NCBI RefSeq assembly: GCF_039830135.1
Contig: NZ_CP156081.1
Coordinates: 2,838,001 to 2,902,000, forward strand
Length of the DNA stretch: 64,000 bases
Direction: 5' to 3'
From: Defluviimonas sp. SAOS-178_SWC
Lineage (GTDB): Bacteria; Pseudomonadota; Alphaproteobacteria; Rhodobacterales; Rhodobacteraceae
Below the pieces are notes generated by a model, which saw only the letters and a program-made list of their open reading frames with translations, was not told where the DNA came from and ran no database searches. Positions 36,016 to 45,342 of this stretch are shown here, piece by piece (position 1 is the stretch's first letter; the number at the start of each line of letters is the position of its first letter). Made by a program: the position numbers and the translations under genes.

Positions 36016-36099
36016 ATGACGGAATCCGGGTTGCAGCGTATCGCCTTCAATCTGTTGCTGGCGCTGACGCTTTATGTCGCCCTCACCGGGGGCGGATGA
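36016..36099 (+). CDS. Candidate 27-residue single-helix membrane microprotein
   Basis: The frame begins MTESGLQR, continues with one hydrophobic helix (IAFNLLLALTLYVALT) and ends GGG before TGA. Its stop overlaps the start of the xpaC gene as ATGA, the same coupling used by real operon partners in this window. TAGGGGG lies 6 bases before the ATG. It would be the first gene of the xpaC-telA operon. It is short enough that chance cannot be excluded. Confidence 0.55.
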   Translation: MTESGLQRIAFNLLLALTLYVALTGGG

Positions 36100-36986
36100 T
36101 GGCCGAGCGCTTCAGCGGCAAATACAGCCCCTCCCCGTCCGGCGCGGACCCGGCCCCGCGACCGCAGGGGGCGAGCCGCGCCGAAAAGCGCACCGGCTGG
36201 CTCTTCCTCGTTGCCCTGCCCTTCGCGGTCAAGGCGTTCTTTCAGGACCCCGCCGGACTGACCCGCAACCTCGCCGCCTTCGCCGTTCTGGTGCTCGCCG
36301 CCTGGCTGACGCGTGAAGGCATTCGCGCCGCCGAAGCCTATGCCGCCCGCAGTACCGCGCGGCGTCCGGCGCTGCCGCGCAAGATGATCGGGTCGATCCT
36401 GACCGCGCTCGGCCTTGGGATCGGCGCAGCATCGGGGGGCGAGATGGCCGCACTTCTTCTCGGGCTGACCGGGGCGGCCCTGCATCTTTATGCCTTCGGT
36501 CCCGACCCGACGCGCGACAAGGGCATGGAGGGGATCGACACATTCCAGCAGGACCGCGTCGGCCGCATCGTCGCCGAGGGCGAGGCCTACCTGAAAGAGA
36601 TGCGCGCCGCCGCCGACCGTGCCGGCGACCGCCAGATCACCGCCCGCGTCGACCGTTTCGCCATCACCGCACGCACGCTCTTCCGCACGGTCGAGGAGGA
36701 TCCCCGCGACCTCACCGCCGCTCGGCGCTATCTTGGCGTCTACCTGATGGGCGCGCGCGATGCGACGATCAAGTTTGCGGACCTCTGGACCAAGACCCGC
36801 GATGCCGGCGCAAGGGCGGACTACGAGGCGCTTCTCGACGATCTCGAGACCAATTTCGCCCAACGCACGACCGCCCTTCTGACCGACAACCGCAGCGACC
36901 TCGACATCGAGATCGGCGTCCTGCGCGATCGGCTGAAGCGCGAGGGCGTGCGGCTGGACCCCTATCCCCCGAAGAGTGGAGAGTAA
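36096..36986 (+). CDS. xpaC: XpaC-family (5-bromo-4-chloroindolyl phosphate hydrolysis) protein
   Basis: This protein of about 296 residues has two to three hydrophobic segments in its first half (TGWLFLVALPFAVKAFF near 33-48, AAFAVLVLAAWLT, and SILTALGLGIGAASGGEMAA) and a helical cytosolic second half with DTFQQDRVGRIVAEGEAYLK. XpaC proteins are consistently linked with TelA in tellurite and chemical-stress loci; no enzyme activity is firmly shown. Tandem ATGs at 36096 and 36099 are possible; the first overlaps the upstream microprotein stop. Confidence 0.82.
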   Translation: MMAERFSGKYSPSPSGADPAPRPQGASRAEKRTGWLFLVALPFAVKAFFQDPAGLTRNLAAFAVLVLAAWLTREGIRAAEAYAARSTARRPALPRKMIGSILTALGLGIGAASGGEMAALLLGLTGAALHLYAFGPDPTRDKGMEGIDTFQQDRVGRIVAEGEAYLKEMRAAADRAGDRQITARVDRFAITARTLFRTVEEDPRDLTAARRYLGVYLMGARDATIKFADLWTKTRDAGARADYEALLDDLETNFAQRTTALLTDNRSDLDIEIGVLRDRLKREGVRLDPYPPKSGE

Positions 36987-36987
36987 T

Positions 36988-38169
36988 ATGTCCAATATCC
37001 GCGAAGACGCTGCCAAGGCCCTTGCCGCCGTCGAGGAAGTGACGGCCGTGATCCTGCCCGAACCGGCGAGCGAGGTCGTTCCCCTGCAGGACGCGCCGAA
37101 ACCGCTTGCCGCCGAGATCCGCAAACGCATCGCCGAACTCGACATGACGGATACCGGATCCATCGTGAATTTCGGCTCGGCCGCGCAGGGAGAGTTGCAG
37201 CAGATCAGCCAGGCGATGCTCGCCGACGTGCGCAACAAGGATGTGGGCCCGGCGGGCGACAGCTTGCGCGATATCGTGACGACGATCCGGGGGTTTTCGG
37301 TCTCCGAACTCGATGTGCGGCGGAAACTCTCCTGGTGGGAACGGCTTCTGGGGCGCACCGCGCCCTTCGCAAAGTTCCTTGCGCGGTTCGAAAGCGTGCA
37401 GGGCCAGATCGACAAGATTACCGGCGACCTGCTGACGCACGAGCATAAATTGCTGAAGGATATCAAATCCCTCGACGTGCTTTATGAGAAGACGCTGAAC
37501 TTCTACGACGAACTCGCGCTTTACATCGCGGCGGGCGAGGCGAAGATCGCGGACCTGGATGCGACCGGGATTCCGGCGAAGGAAGCCGCCGTCGAGAAGG
37601 CGCCCGAGGCCGACAAGGTGATGGCGGCGCAGGAGCTGCGCGACCTGCGATCCGCCCGCGACGATCTGGAGCGGCGGGTGCATGACCTCAAGCTCACAAG
37701 GCAGGTGACGATGCAGTCGTTGCCCTCGATCCGGCTGGTGCAGGAAAACGACAAGAGCCTTGTGACCAAGATCAATTCGACGCTGGTCAACACCGTGCCG
37801 CTTTGGGAAACCCAGCTTGCGCAGGCCGTGACGATCCAGCGGTCAGCCGAGGCGGCCGGCGCGGTTCGCGAGGCCAACGACCTGACCAACGAGCTTCTGA
37901 CCGCGAACGCGAAGAACCTTCGCCAAGCCAATGAAATCGTTCGAACCGAGATGGAGCGTGGCGTATTCGACATCGAGGCGGTGAAGGCCGCCAATGCCGA
38001 GCTGATCGGCACCATCGAAGACAGCCTGCGCATCGCCGACGAGGGCAAGCGCAAGCGCGCCGCGGCCGAGGCCGACCTGAAGAAGATGGAGGCCGACCTG
38101 CGCGATACGCTCGCCGCCGCCAGGGCACGGGCGACCGGCACGGGCGCCAACCTCGGGACCAGCGTCTGA
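36988..38169 (+). CDS. telA: TelA-family toxic anion resistance protein
   Basis: This 393-residue cytosolic, largely alpha-helical protein matches TelA/KlaA: RIAELDMTDTGSIVNFGSAA at about residue 45, SWWERLLGRTAPFAKFLARF, and a C-terminal coiled-coil-rich region. The family gives tellurite and toxic-anion resistance in some hosts by an unknown mechanism. GGAGAG precedes ATG 36988, one base after the xpaC stop. It is central to a conserved stress operon. Confidence 0.88.
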   Translation: MSNIREDAAKALAAVEEVTAVILPEPASEVVPLQDAPKPLAAEIRKRIAELDMTDTGSIVNFGSAAQGELQQISQAMLADVRNKDVGPAGDSLRDIVTTIRGFSVSELDVRRKLSWWERLLGRTAPFAKFLARFESVQGQIDKITGDLLTHEHKLLKDIKSLDVLYEKTLNFYDELALYIAAGEAKIADLDATGIPAKEAAVEKAPEADKVMAAQELRDLRSARDDLERRVHDLKLTRQVTMQSLPSIRLVQENDKSLVTKINSTLVNTVPLWETQLAQAVTIQRSAEAAGAVREANDLTNELLTANAKNLRQANEIVRTEMERGVFDIEAVKAANAELIGTIEDSLRIADEGKRKRAAAEADLKKMEADLRDTLAAARARATGTGANLGTSV

Positions 38170-38173
38170 GATC

Positions 38174-39130
38174 ATGCGCGCCAGCCTTCTCCCCCGGCTT
38201 TTCCTTATCCCCGTCCTGCTGGCGGCACTGGCCGGCTGCGACACGACGGCGGGCTTCGGATCGGGGTCCGCCAGTCAGTTCCCCCGCGACGTGGCGCCGC
38301 CGGAGCCGGTCGTGACCGAACCCTCTGCCGCGACCCGCGCGGCGCGGGATTATTATGCCAGGGTCGAAGCCAATTACTTCGCCCAGGACCTTCTGCGGGC
38401 CGATGGCGGCGGCAGCGACACGCCGTTCACCGCGCGGGATCTGGCCGAGAACTTCATCCGGATCGCCTTCTACGACGAATTCGCCGAACGCGACGGGCAA
38501 CTCATCCAGCAGTCGGTGGAGAACCGCCTGCACCGCTGGCAGGAGCCGATCCGGCTCGACGTCGAATTCGGCTCCTCCATCCCCGCCGATCAGCGCGCCC
38601 GCGACCGGGCCGAGATCGCGGCCTATGTCATGCGGCTCTCCTCGCTCACCGGCCTGCCGATGCGGATGAGCGGCTGGCGCCCCAATCACTCGGTGTTGAT
38701 CCTCAATTCCGACGAACGCAAGACCGCCGCCGCCCGCATCGCGGCCCTCGCGCCCGCAACCGGCGCGGCGGCGATCCGCTCGGTGACGGATATGGCGCCG
38801 GAGACGTACTGCACCGTCTTTTCCTTCACCCCCGGCCGAACGGCGACCTATACCCGCGCGATCACCGTGATCCGGGGGGAGTTGCCCGAGCGGATGCGCC
38901 TGGCCTGCATCCACGAGGAACTGGCGCAAAGCCTCGGCCTCGTGGCCGATTACCCCCGTGCGCGCCCCTCGATCTTCAACGACAACGAAGAATTCGCGCT
39001 GCTGACACGGCAGGACGAGATGATGCTGAAGATGCTCTACGATCCGCGGCTCCGGCCCGGCATGACGCTGAATGAGGCGCGCCCGATCGTCGAGGTGATG
39101 GCGGCAGAGTTGGCGGGCGGCGAGAGCTGA
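38174..39130 (+). CDS. DUF2927 lipoprotein
   Basis: This 318-residue protein has a lipoprotein signal (LFLIPVLLAALAGC, lipidated Cys22) and a DUF2927 domain over about residues 80-310. Typical features are FTARDLAENFIRIAFYDEF, RLACIHEELAQSLGLVADYP with a possible metal-binding HEE, and FALLTRQDEMMLKMLYDPRL. It is presumably anchored in the envelope and may be a degenerate zinc protease. It sits 4 bases after telA and is cotranscribed. Confidence 0.8.
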   Translation: MRASLLPRLFLIPVLLAALAGCDTTAGFGSGSASQFPRDVAPPEPVVTEPSAATRAARDYYARVEANYFAQDLLRADGGGSDTPFTARDLAENFIRIAFYDEFAERDGQLIQQSVENRLHRWQEPIRLDVEFGSSIPADQRARDRAEIAAYVMRLSSLTGLPMRMSGWRPNHSVLILNSDERKTAAARIAALAPATGAAAIRSVTDMAPETYCTVFSFTPGRTATYTRAITVIRGELPERMRLACIHEELAQSLGLVADYPRARPSIFNDNEEFALLTRQDEMMLKMLYDPRLRPGMTLNEARPIVEVMAAELAGGES

Positions 39131-39148
39131 CCGAAACAGGAGGTTGAT

Positions 39149-40261
39149 ATGGGTATTCTCGATTTTCTGACGGGCGAGTTCATCGACGTCATTCACTGGG
39201 TGGACGACACCCGCGACACCATGGTCTGGCGGTTCGAGCGCGAGGGCCACGCGATCAAGTACGGCGCCAAGCTGACGGTGCGCGAGGGTCAGGCAGCGGT
39301 CTTCGTGCACGAGGGGCAGATCGCCGATGTCTTCTCTCCCGGTCTCTACCTTCTGGAGACCAACAACATGCCGATCCTGACGACGCTCCAGCATTGGGAT
39401 CACGGCTTCCAGTCGCCGTTCAAGTCCGAGATCTATTTCGTCAACACGACGCGCTTCACCGATCAGAAATGGGGCACCAAGAACCCGATCATCGCCCGTG
39501 ACCCGGAATTCGGGCCGGTGCGCCTCAGGGCCTACGGGACTTACGTCATGCGGGTTTCCGACCCGGCGAAGTTTCTCTCTCAAATCGTTGGCACGGATGG
39601 AGAATTCACTGCTGATGAGATCAGCTTCCAGATCCGCAACATCATCGTGCAGGAGTTTTCGCGGGTCATCGCCTCGTCCGGGATCCCGGTCCTCGACATG
39701 GCGGCGAACACCGCCGACCTTGGCAAGATCGTCGCCAAGGCGATCACGCCCGCCATCGCGGCCTATGGGCTGGAGATTCCGGAATTCTACATCGAAAACA
39801 TCAGCTTGCCAGACGCCGTTGAAGCGGCGCTCGACAAGCGGACCTCGATGGGGATCGTCGGCGACCTGAATCGCTACATGCAGTATTCCGCCGCCGAGGC
39901 GATGGGCCGGGGCGAAGGCACGGCCGGGGCCACGATGGGCGCCGGCGTCGGCGCCGGGATCGGCATGGCGATGGGCGCGCAGATTGGGCCCTGGGGGGCG
40001 GCGCCACAGGCGGCCCCGTCGGCGGTACCACCCCCGCCCCCGCCGCCACCGGTCGAAAAGGTCTGGCATCTCGCGCGGTCGGGCACCGTTGACGGTCCTT
40101 ATGGCCGCGGGCATCTCGGGCGACTCGTCACCGATGGCAGCTTCACCCGCGAGACGCTGGTCTGGGCGCCGGGTCAGGACGGGTGGAAGCCCGCCGGCGA
40201 CATCGACGAACTGGCGCAGCTGTTCACCGTGATGCCGCCTCCGCCGCCACCGGCCGGCTGA
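39149..40261 (+). CDS. SPFH (virion-core-protein-like) protein with C-terminal GYF_2 domain
   Basis: This 370-residue protein has an SPFH/band-7-like domain (about 30-250) with AAVFVHEGQIADVFSPGLYL, YMQYSAAEAMGRGEG at its end, a Gly-rich hinge, a polyproline run, and a GYF_2-like C-terminus (VWHLARSGTVDGPYGRGHLG, VWAPGQDGWKPA). SPFH proteins form membrane scaffolds and GYF domains bind proline-rich partners. AGGAGG precedes the start by 5 bases. It is fourth in the xpaC-telA operon. Confidence 0.85.
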   Translation: MGILDFLTGEFIDVIHWVDDTRDTMVWRFEREGHAIKYGAKLTVREGQAAVFVHEGQIADVFSPGLYLLETNNMPILTTLQHWDHGFQSPFKSEIYFVNTTRFTDQKWGTKNPIIARDPEFGPVRLRAYGTYVMRVSDPAKFLSQIVGTDGEFTADEISFQIRNIIVQEFSRVIASSGIPVLDMAANTADLGKIVAKAITPAIAAYGLEIPEFYIENISLPDAVEAALDKRTSMGIVGDLNRYMQYSAAEAMGRGEGTAGATMGAGVGAGIGMAMGAQIGPWGAAPQAAPSAVPPPPPPPPVEKVWHLARSGTVDGPYGRGHLGRLVTDGSFTRETLVWAPGQDGWKPAGDIDELAQLFTVMPPPPPPAG

Positions 40262-40271
40262 GCCACACGCC

Positions 40272-41423
40272 ATGCAGGCCCCGACCCAAGCTCCGGCGGA
40301 GGAACACCGCTTCCCCTGCCCGCAATGCGGCGCCGACTTGCGCTTCGCGCCCGGAGAGGGCCGGCTGATCTGCGATCATTGCGGGCACGAGGAGCCGGTC
40401 AGCGCCTCGGGGCGCACCCACCAGCCGATCCCCGAAACCGATTTCCGCCGGGGTGTCGAGGCTGCACTTCCCGATAGCGAGATCGAGGTCGCGCGCTACT
40501 CGAAATGCCCCAATTGCGGCGCCGAGGTGGAATTCGACCCCGCCGTCCACGCCGCCGAATGTCCGTTCTGCGCCACGCCGGTCGTCGCCGATACCGGCGA
40601 GGGACGGCACATCAAGCCGAAAGGCCTCGCCCCGTTCGTCCTGACCGAGCCCGAGGCGCGGAAGGCGATGACGAACTGGCTCGGCTCCTTGTGGCTCGCG
40701 CCTTCGGGTCTGGCGGACTATGCCCGCAAGGGCCGCGCGATGCAGGGCATCTACGTGCCGTACTGGACCTTCGACGCCGACACCGCCTCCGCCTATCGGG
40801 GCCTGCGCGGCACCGTCTATTACGTGACCGAACAGGTCCGCGTCCGCGATCCGAAAGGCGGGGTCCGCACGGAAAGGCGCCAGGTCCCGAAGATCCGCTG
40901 GACGCCGGTCGCGGGCCGCGTCGCGCGGTTTTTCGACGATGTGCTGGTGCTCGCCTCGCGGTCGCTGCCTCAGGGCTACACCGAGGCGCTTCTGCCGTGG
41001 GATCTTTCGCGGCTGGAACCCTACCGACCGGAATTCCTCGCCGGGTTTCGGGCCGAAGGCTACACGGTCAGCCTCGAAGACGGCATGTCGAATGCCCGCG
41101 CCCAGATGGACCGCATGATCGAACGCGACGTGCGTTTCGACATCGGCGGCGACCGGCAGGAGATTCAGTCCATCGAGACAAGGGTTTCGGACGTGACCTT
41201 CAAGCACATCCTGCTCCCGGTCTGGAGCGCCGCCTACCGATACCGGGGCAAGAGCTACCGGTTCGTCGTCAACGGACAGACCGGGAAGGTCAAGGGCGAG
41301 CGGCCCTGGTCGCCGGCCAAGATCGCCATCGCGGTGATCCTTGGACTTATCCTCGCGATCGTGGCGTTCTTCCTCCTGCAATATGCCGACCAACAGGGAT
41401 ATATCGACCTGCAGAGCTATTGA
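40272..41423 (+). CDS. Double zinc-ribbon protein with C-terminal membrane anchor
   Basis: This 383-residue protein opens with two zinc ribbons: CPQCGADL..CDHCGHEE (about residues 16-41) and CPNCGAEVEF..CPFCATPV (about 78-102). A beta-rich middle domain of about 240 residues follows (YVPYWTFDADTASAYRGLRG), and one hydrophobic helix (IAIAVILGLILAIVAFFLLQ) lies near the C-terminus. Database entries for this family are often misnamed as primosomal N' or helicase-like. It probably works with the SPFH protein at the inner membrane. Confidence 0.8.
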   Translation: MQAPTQAPAEEHRFPCPQCGADLRFAPGEGRLICDHCGHEEPVSASGRTHQPIPETDFRRGVEAALPDSEIEVARYSKCPNCGAEVEFDPAVHAAECPFCATPVVADTGEGRHIKPKGLAPFVLTEPEARKAMTNWLGSLWLAPSGLADYARKGRAMQGIYVPYWTFDADTASAYRGLRGTVYYVTEQVRVRDPKGGVRTERRQVPKIRWTPVAGRVARFFDDVLVLASRSLPQGYTEALLPWDLSRLEPYRPEFLAGFRAEGYTVSLEDGMSNARAQMDRMIERDVRFDIGGDRQEIQSIETRVSDVTFKHILLPVWSAAYRYRGKSYRFVVNGQTGKVKGERPWSPAKIAIAVILGLILAIVAFFLLQYADQQGYIDLQSY

Positions 41424-41486
41424 GCCGGCGGGCCGCGCCGAACCCGGAGCGCATGTCCGGGTCGGCCCGCAGTGCGCGTTGCCGGA

Positions 41487-41902
41487 TCAGCTCTTGCCGA
41501 TCGGCACCTTCCGGGACTTCGCGACTTCCGGGGCGGCCCGGGCGACGGTCAGCGTCAGAACCCCGTCCTTGAGGTCTGCGCTGATCTTGCTCTGATCGGC
41601 ATCCGCGGGCAGCCGGAAACTGCGGCTGAAGCTGCCATACTGACGCTCGCTGAAATACCAGGTGTCGCCCTTCTCCTCGCGCTCCTCCTTTTTCTCGCCC
41701 CTCACCGTGACCATACCTTCATCGACAGTCACATCGATGTCCTTCTCTTCGACGCCCGGAAGCTCGATGGCGATGCGGTAGGCCTTGCCGTCCGAGGAGG
41801 CCTCCGAGGCCGGGGCGAGCCATTCGCTGAGACGGGTGCCGAAGTTGCGGAAAGGCTCGTAGAACGACGGCCAGAACGTGCTGGCGGGGGTTTCTCTACC
41901 AT
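41487..41902 (-). pseudogene. Hsp20/alpha-crystallin small heat-shock protein, frameshifted at codon 4-5
   Basis: The alpha-crystallin domain is clear and complete: FYEPFRNFGTRLSEWLAP, YRIAIELPGVEEKDIDVTVD, ERQYGSFSRSFRLPADAD and the edge motif GVLTLTV. The only good start, ATG 41902 with GGAG upstream (M-V-E-K), is in a different frame. Adding one base in the run GAAACCCCCG at about 41888-41896 joins it to TPASTFWPSFYEPF. Without that, no start lies in frame before an upstream TAG. It may be a true loss, a homopolymer sequencing error, or slippage. Confidence 0.8.
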
Positions 41903-42057
41903 TGGAATCTCCAGTTCCATGCTATTTGAGGGAACGGGCGGACCATGCCATCCTTGGGGCCCTGCCGCGTTGACGCGCGTCAAGGCTCTTGATCGTTGCG
42001 ACGACGACGAGGCTCGGGTAAGGGAATGCCGTTTACGCTAACATGAAGGGCCGACCG

Positions 42058-42984
42058 ATGATCCTGAGCTGCGGCGAAGCGCTGATCGACATGCTGCCGA
42101 GGCAGAGCGCGGATGGCGAGGACGCCTTCGCGCCCTATGCCGGTGGCGCGGTCTTCAATACCGCGATCGCGCTCGGGCGGCTCGGCGCGCCTTCCGGGTT
42201 TCTCTCCGGCATCTCGACCGACCTTTTCGGCGAGGTGCTGATCGCCGCGCTCGATGCGTCGGGCGTCGACACCGCCCTGACGATCCGCTCGGCGCGGCCG
42301 ACTACGATGGCCTTCGTCAAGCTCACCGACGGGCAGGCGAGCTACGCCTTCTACGACGAGAACACCGCCGGGCGGATGATCACACCGGACGATCTTCCGG
42401 CCCTGCCCGGCACCGTTGAGGCCCTCTTCTTCGGCGGCATCAGCCTCATGGTGGAGCCGGGTGGCGCCACCTACGAGGCGCTGATGGAGCGCGAGGCGGG
42501 ATCGGGCCGGGTGATGATGATCGACCCCAATATCCGCCCCTCCTTCATCTCGGACGAGGCCGCCTACAGGGCGCGGATCGCGCGGATGATCGGCCTTGCC
42601 GACATCGTCAAGCTGTCGGACGAGGATCTGCGCTGGCTCGAAGGCAGCCACGGCATCGCCGCCGGGGCCAGCGCCATCCTCGCGAAAGGGCCGAAGATCG
42701 TCTTCGTGACCGAAGGCGCGGCCGGCGCGCATGCCTTCACGGCGGCGCATTCCGTCTTCGTGCCCGCCCGCAAGGTCGACGTCGTCGATACCGTAGGCGC
42801 CGGCGATACGTTCAACGCGGGCGTTCTCGCGGCCCTACACAAGGCCGGCCTTCTGACGAGGGCAGGTGTCGCGGCGCCCTCCGAAGAGGCGTTGCGGGCC
42901 GCCCTCACCCTCGGCACCCGCGCGGCGGCCATCACCGTGTCGCGCGCCGGTGCCAATCCGCCCTGGGCGGAGGAGATTGCCTGA
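42058..42984 (+). CDS. PfkB-family sugar kinase, probable fructokinase
   Basis: This 308-residue ribokinase-fold kinase has the N-terminal GEALIDMLP and [20 protein letters not shown] sugar-binding block and the C-terminal [17 protein letters not shown] block with the catalytic aspartate. Fructokinase or 2-keto-3-deoxygluconate kinase activity is likely; the sugar is not certain. ATG 42058 is preferred over 42043 because AAGGG then lies 7 bases upstream. The stop overlaps dtd. Confidence 0.85.
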   Translation: MILSCGEALIDMLPRQSADGEDAFAPYAGGAVFNTAIALGRLGAPSGFLSGISTDLFGEVLIAALDASGVDTALTIRSARPTTMAFVKLTDGQASYAFYDENTAGRMITPDDLPALPGTVEALFFGGISLMVEPGGATYEALMEREAGSGRVMMIDPNIRPSFISDEAAYRARIARMIGLADIVKLSDEDLRWLEGSHGIAAGASAILAKGPKIVFVTEGAAGAHAFTAAHSVFVPARKVDVVDTVGAGDTFNAGVLAALHKAGLLTRAGVAAPSEEALRAALTLGTRAAAITVSRAGANPPWAEEIA

Positions 42985-43421
42985 TGCGGGCGCTGGTGCA
43001 ACGGGTCCGGCAAGCGAAGGTCACGGTCGCCGGGCGGGTCACGGGCGAGATCGGCGAGGGGTTGATGATCCTCGTCTGCGCGATGGCGGGGGATACCGAC
43101 GCGAAAGCGGCGCAGCTTGCCCAGAAGATCGCGAAGCTCCGCATCTTCCGCGATGCCGATGACAAGATGAACCGCTCGATCCTCGATACCGGCGGCGCGG
43201 CGCTTGTCGTCAGCCAGTTCACCCTTGCCGCCGACACGTCGCGCGGGAACCGGCCGGGCTTTTCGACCGCCGCACCGCCCGAGGAGGGCGAACGGCTCTA
43301 CATGCGCTTTTCGGACGATCTGCGGGCGCTGGGCATCCAGGTCGAGAATGGGGAGTTCGGCGCCGATATGGACGTGGCGCTCGTCAATCAGGGGCCGGTG
43401 ACGATCTGGCTCGACGTGTGA
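42984..43421 (+). CDS. dtd: D-aminoacyl-tRNA deacylase
   Basis: This 145-residue enzyme hydrolyses D-aminoacyl-tRNAs, protecting translation. Key motifs are [20 protein letters not shown] at the N-terminus, the SQFTLAAD catalytic segment and the cross-subunit Gly-Pro in [11 protein letters not shown]. It starts on the last base of the kinase stop (TGATG) and is translationally coupled to it. Confidence 0.95.
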   Translation: MRALVQRVRQAKVTVAGRVTGEIGEGLMILVCAMAGDTDAKAAQLAQKIAKLRIFRDADDKMNRSILDTGGAALVVSQFTLAADTSRGNRPGFSTAAPPEEGERLYMRFSDDLRALGIQVENGEFGADMDVALVNQGPVTIWLDV

Positions 43422-43439
43422 CTTGGGGACGGCCGGCGA

Positions 43440-44363
43440 TCAGCCCTGGGGCGTCATCGCCTTGCGCTGACGGTTGCGTTCGAGGCCGAGGCGGCTCTCA
43501 CGCCAGATGATCAGGATCCCGGCACACACGACCAGCGCCGCGCCACCGATGACCGTCCAGGTCGGCACCTCGCCGAACACCGCATATCCGACGGCGATCG
43601 CCAGCAGCATCGAGGCATAATCGAACGGGGCCACGACCGACGCATCGGCATGGCGGTAGGACGAGGTCAGAAGAACCTGCCCCACCCCACCCAGAAGACC
43701 CGCTGTCACGAGCATTGCCGCACTCGTCGGGTCGGGCCATGCCCAGCCGAAGGGCAACGTCACCAACGACAGGAGGGCCGAGTTTACCGAGAAATAGAAA
43801 ACGATCGCCGTCGTCTTCTCCTCCATCACCAGCCGGCGCACGAAGACTTGGGCGAGCGCCGCGAAGACCGCTCCCACAAGAACGACGATTGCGCCCAGCG
43901 CCTCCTCGGCCCCGATCTGTCCCGACGAAAGCGCCGTGAGGCGCGGCGAGAGCACGATCAGGACCCCGACCATGCCAAGCGCCACTGCGAAGATGCGGAA
44001 GCCGCGGACCTGCTCCCCAAGAAACATCGCCGCAAAGACGACGACGAGAAGCGGGGCCGCATAGCCGATCGCCGTCACCTCCGGCAACGGCAGCAAGCCG
44101 AGGCCGGCAAAGCCGAAGCCCATGGCCGCCGTGCCGACAAGTCCGCGCCAGAAATGGCCGAGGGGGTTGGAGGTCACGAGGCCCGTGCGCAGCGCCCTCG
44201 TTGCGATCAGCCAGATCACGATCACCGGGATCGCGAAGGCCGACCGGAAGAACACCGCCTCCCCCGGCGGCACCGCGTCGGAGGCAGCCTTGATCAGGCT
44301 CGCCATGGCCATGAAGACCGCGACCGAACAGAGCTTCAGTACAATGCCGCGCAGAGGATTCAT
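43440..44363 (-). CDS. DMT-superfamily (EamA) transporter
   Basis: This 307-residue ten-helix membrane protein begins MNPPLR-like (M-N-P-L-R-G-I) and has two EamA repeats, including AVPPGEAVFFRSAFAIPVIV and PLPEVTAIGYAAPLLVVVF. It resembles the S-adenosylmethionine/riboflavin-type EamA exporters in plan, but the substrate is not readable. It converges with dtd. Confidence 0.82.
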   Translation of the reverse strand: MNPLRGIVLKLCSVAVFMAMASLIKAASDAVPPGEAVFFRSAFAIPVIVIWLIATRALRTGLVTSNPLGHFWRGLVGTAAMGFGFAGLGLLPLPEVTAIGYAAPLLVVVFAAMFLGEQVRGFRIFAVALGMVGVLIVLSPRLTALSSGQIGAEEALGAIVVLVGAVFAALAQVFVRRLVMEEKTTAIVFYFSVNSALLSLVTLPFGWAWPDPTSAAMLVTAGLLGGVGQVLLTSSYRHADASVVAPFDYASMLLAIAVGYAVFGEVPTWTVIGGAALVVCAGILIIWRESRLGLERNRQRKAMTPQG

Positions 44364-44544
44364 GCTTGGTCCTTCCCGGAGCGAGAAAGGCGGAAACGCG
44401 CGGCCGCTTCAAGCGGAAAGCGCTCCGGGAGGAACCCGGCCGACGCTTTTCCCGCAAAGCGGCGCCAGAGCGGGGAACACGGATAGTCGCCCACCGCTCT
44501 CCGCCTGTTCTGGTCCGGGCGCCCGCGACGGGCCGGGCCCGAAC

Positions 44545-45342
44545 CTACTCCGGCTTCACCCGCGCCGCCGTCTTGTTCGCGAACGCCTCAAGCCGCCCGC
44601 GCGATGCCGGTTGGGTGTTGACGATCCCGGCGACGACCGCCTCGGCATAGGCCGCGTCGAGCGCGGACATGTTCTGCATGTGGCTGATCGCCGAACAGAT
44701 CGCGAAGTTCGACAGCGGCGGATTCTGCGCGGCCGCGCGCGCGAGTTCCATCGCCTTTGCCTCGCTGTCCTCGACGAGATACTGGCAGAGCCCGACCGAG
44801 ACCGCCTCCTCGCCCTTGTAGATGCGGCCGGTCAGCATCATGTCTATCATCCGCGCCTTGCCGACGAGGTCGGCGACCCGGATCGTCGCGCCGCCGCCGG
44901 TGAAGAGGCCGCGCTGCCCTTCGGGCAAGGCGAAATAGGTCGACGCATCGGCCACGCGGATATGGGCGGCCGAGGCGAGTTCCAGCCCGCCACCGACGAC
45001 CGCGCCCTTGAGCGCAGCGATGATCGGCACGCCCGAATATTCCATCTTGTTGAAGGCTTCGTGCCAGCGCAGGCACACATGCATGAAATCCGCCGCCGAG
45101 CGGTCTTCCTTGAAATGCTCGACAAGATCGAGGCCGGCGCAGAAATGCTCGCCCTCGGCACGCAGCAGCACCGCCCGCACGCCAGACCTAGGCAGGGCGG
45201 AGAAGAGCGTCACCAACTCCTCCACCGTCACCGCGTCGAGGGCGTTGCGTTTGGCGGCGCGGTCAAGCGTCACGGTGGCGATGCCGTCGGCATCCACCGC
45301 GACGGCAAGGTTATGAAGCGGCAACTCGTCGATCGAGGTCAT
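44545..45342 (-). CDS. Crotonase-family enoyl-CoA hydratase/isomerase
   Basis: This 265-residue enzyme has the crotonase fold: [39 protein letters not shown] for the oxyanion hole, and [20 protein letters not shown] followed by [11 protein letters not shown], supplying the two glutamates of hydratases. Start 45342 gives normal length. The CoA substrate is unknown, and no beta-oxidation genes are adjacent. Confidence 0.87.
   Translation of the reverse strand: MTSIDELPLHNLAVAVDADGIATVTLDRAAKRNALDAVTVEELVTLFSALPRSGVRAVLLRAEGEHFCAGLDLVEHFKEDRSAADFMHVCLRWHEAFNKMEYSGVPIIAALKGAVVGGGLELASAAHIRVADASTYFALPEGQRGLFTGGGATIRVADLVGKARMIDMMLTGRIYKGEEAVSVGLCQYLVEDSEAKAMELARAAAQNPPLSNFAICSAISHMQNMSALDAAYAEAVVAGIVNTQPASRGRLEAFANKTAARVKPE

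Noticed and set aside
41729..41983. Separate 84-residue gene on the minus strand upstream of hsp20
   Set aside because: It is the hsp20 start codon read in the wrong frame after the one-base shift; the residues have no family pattern.
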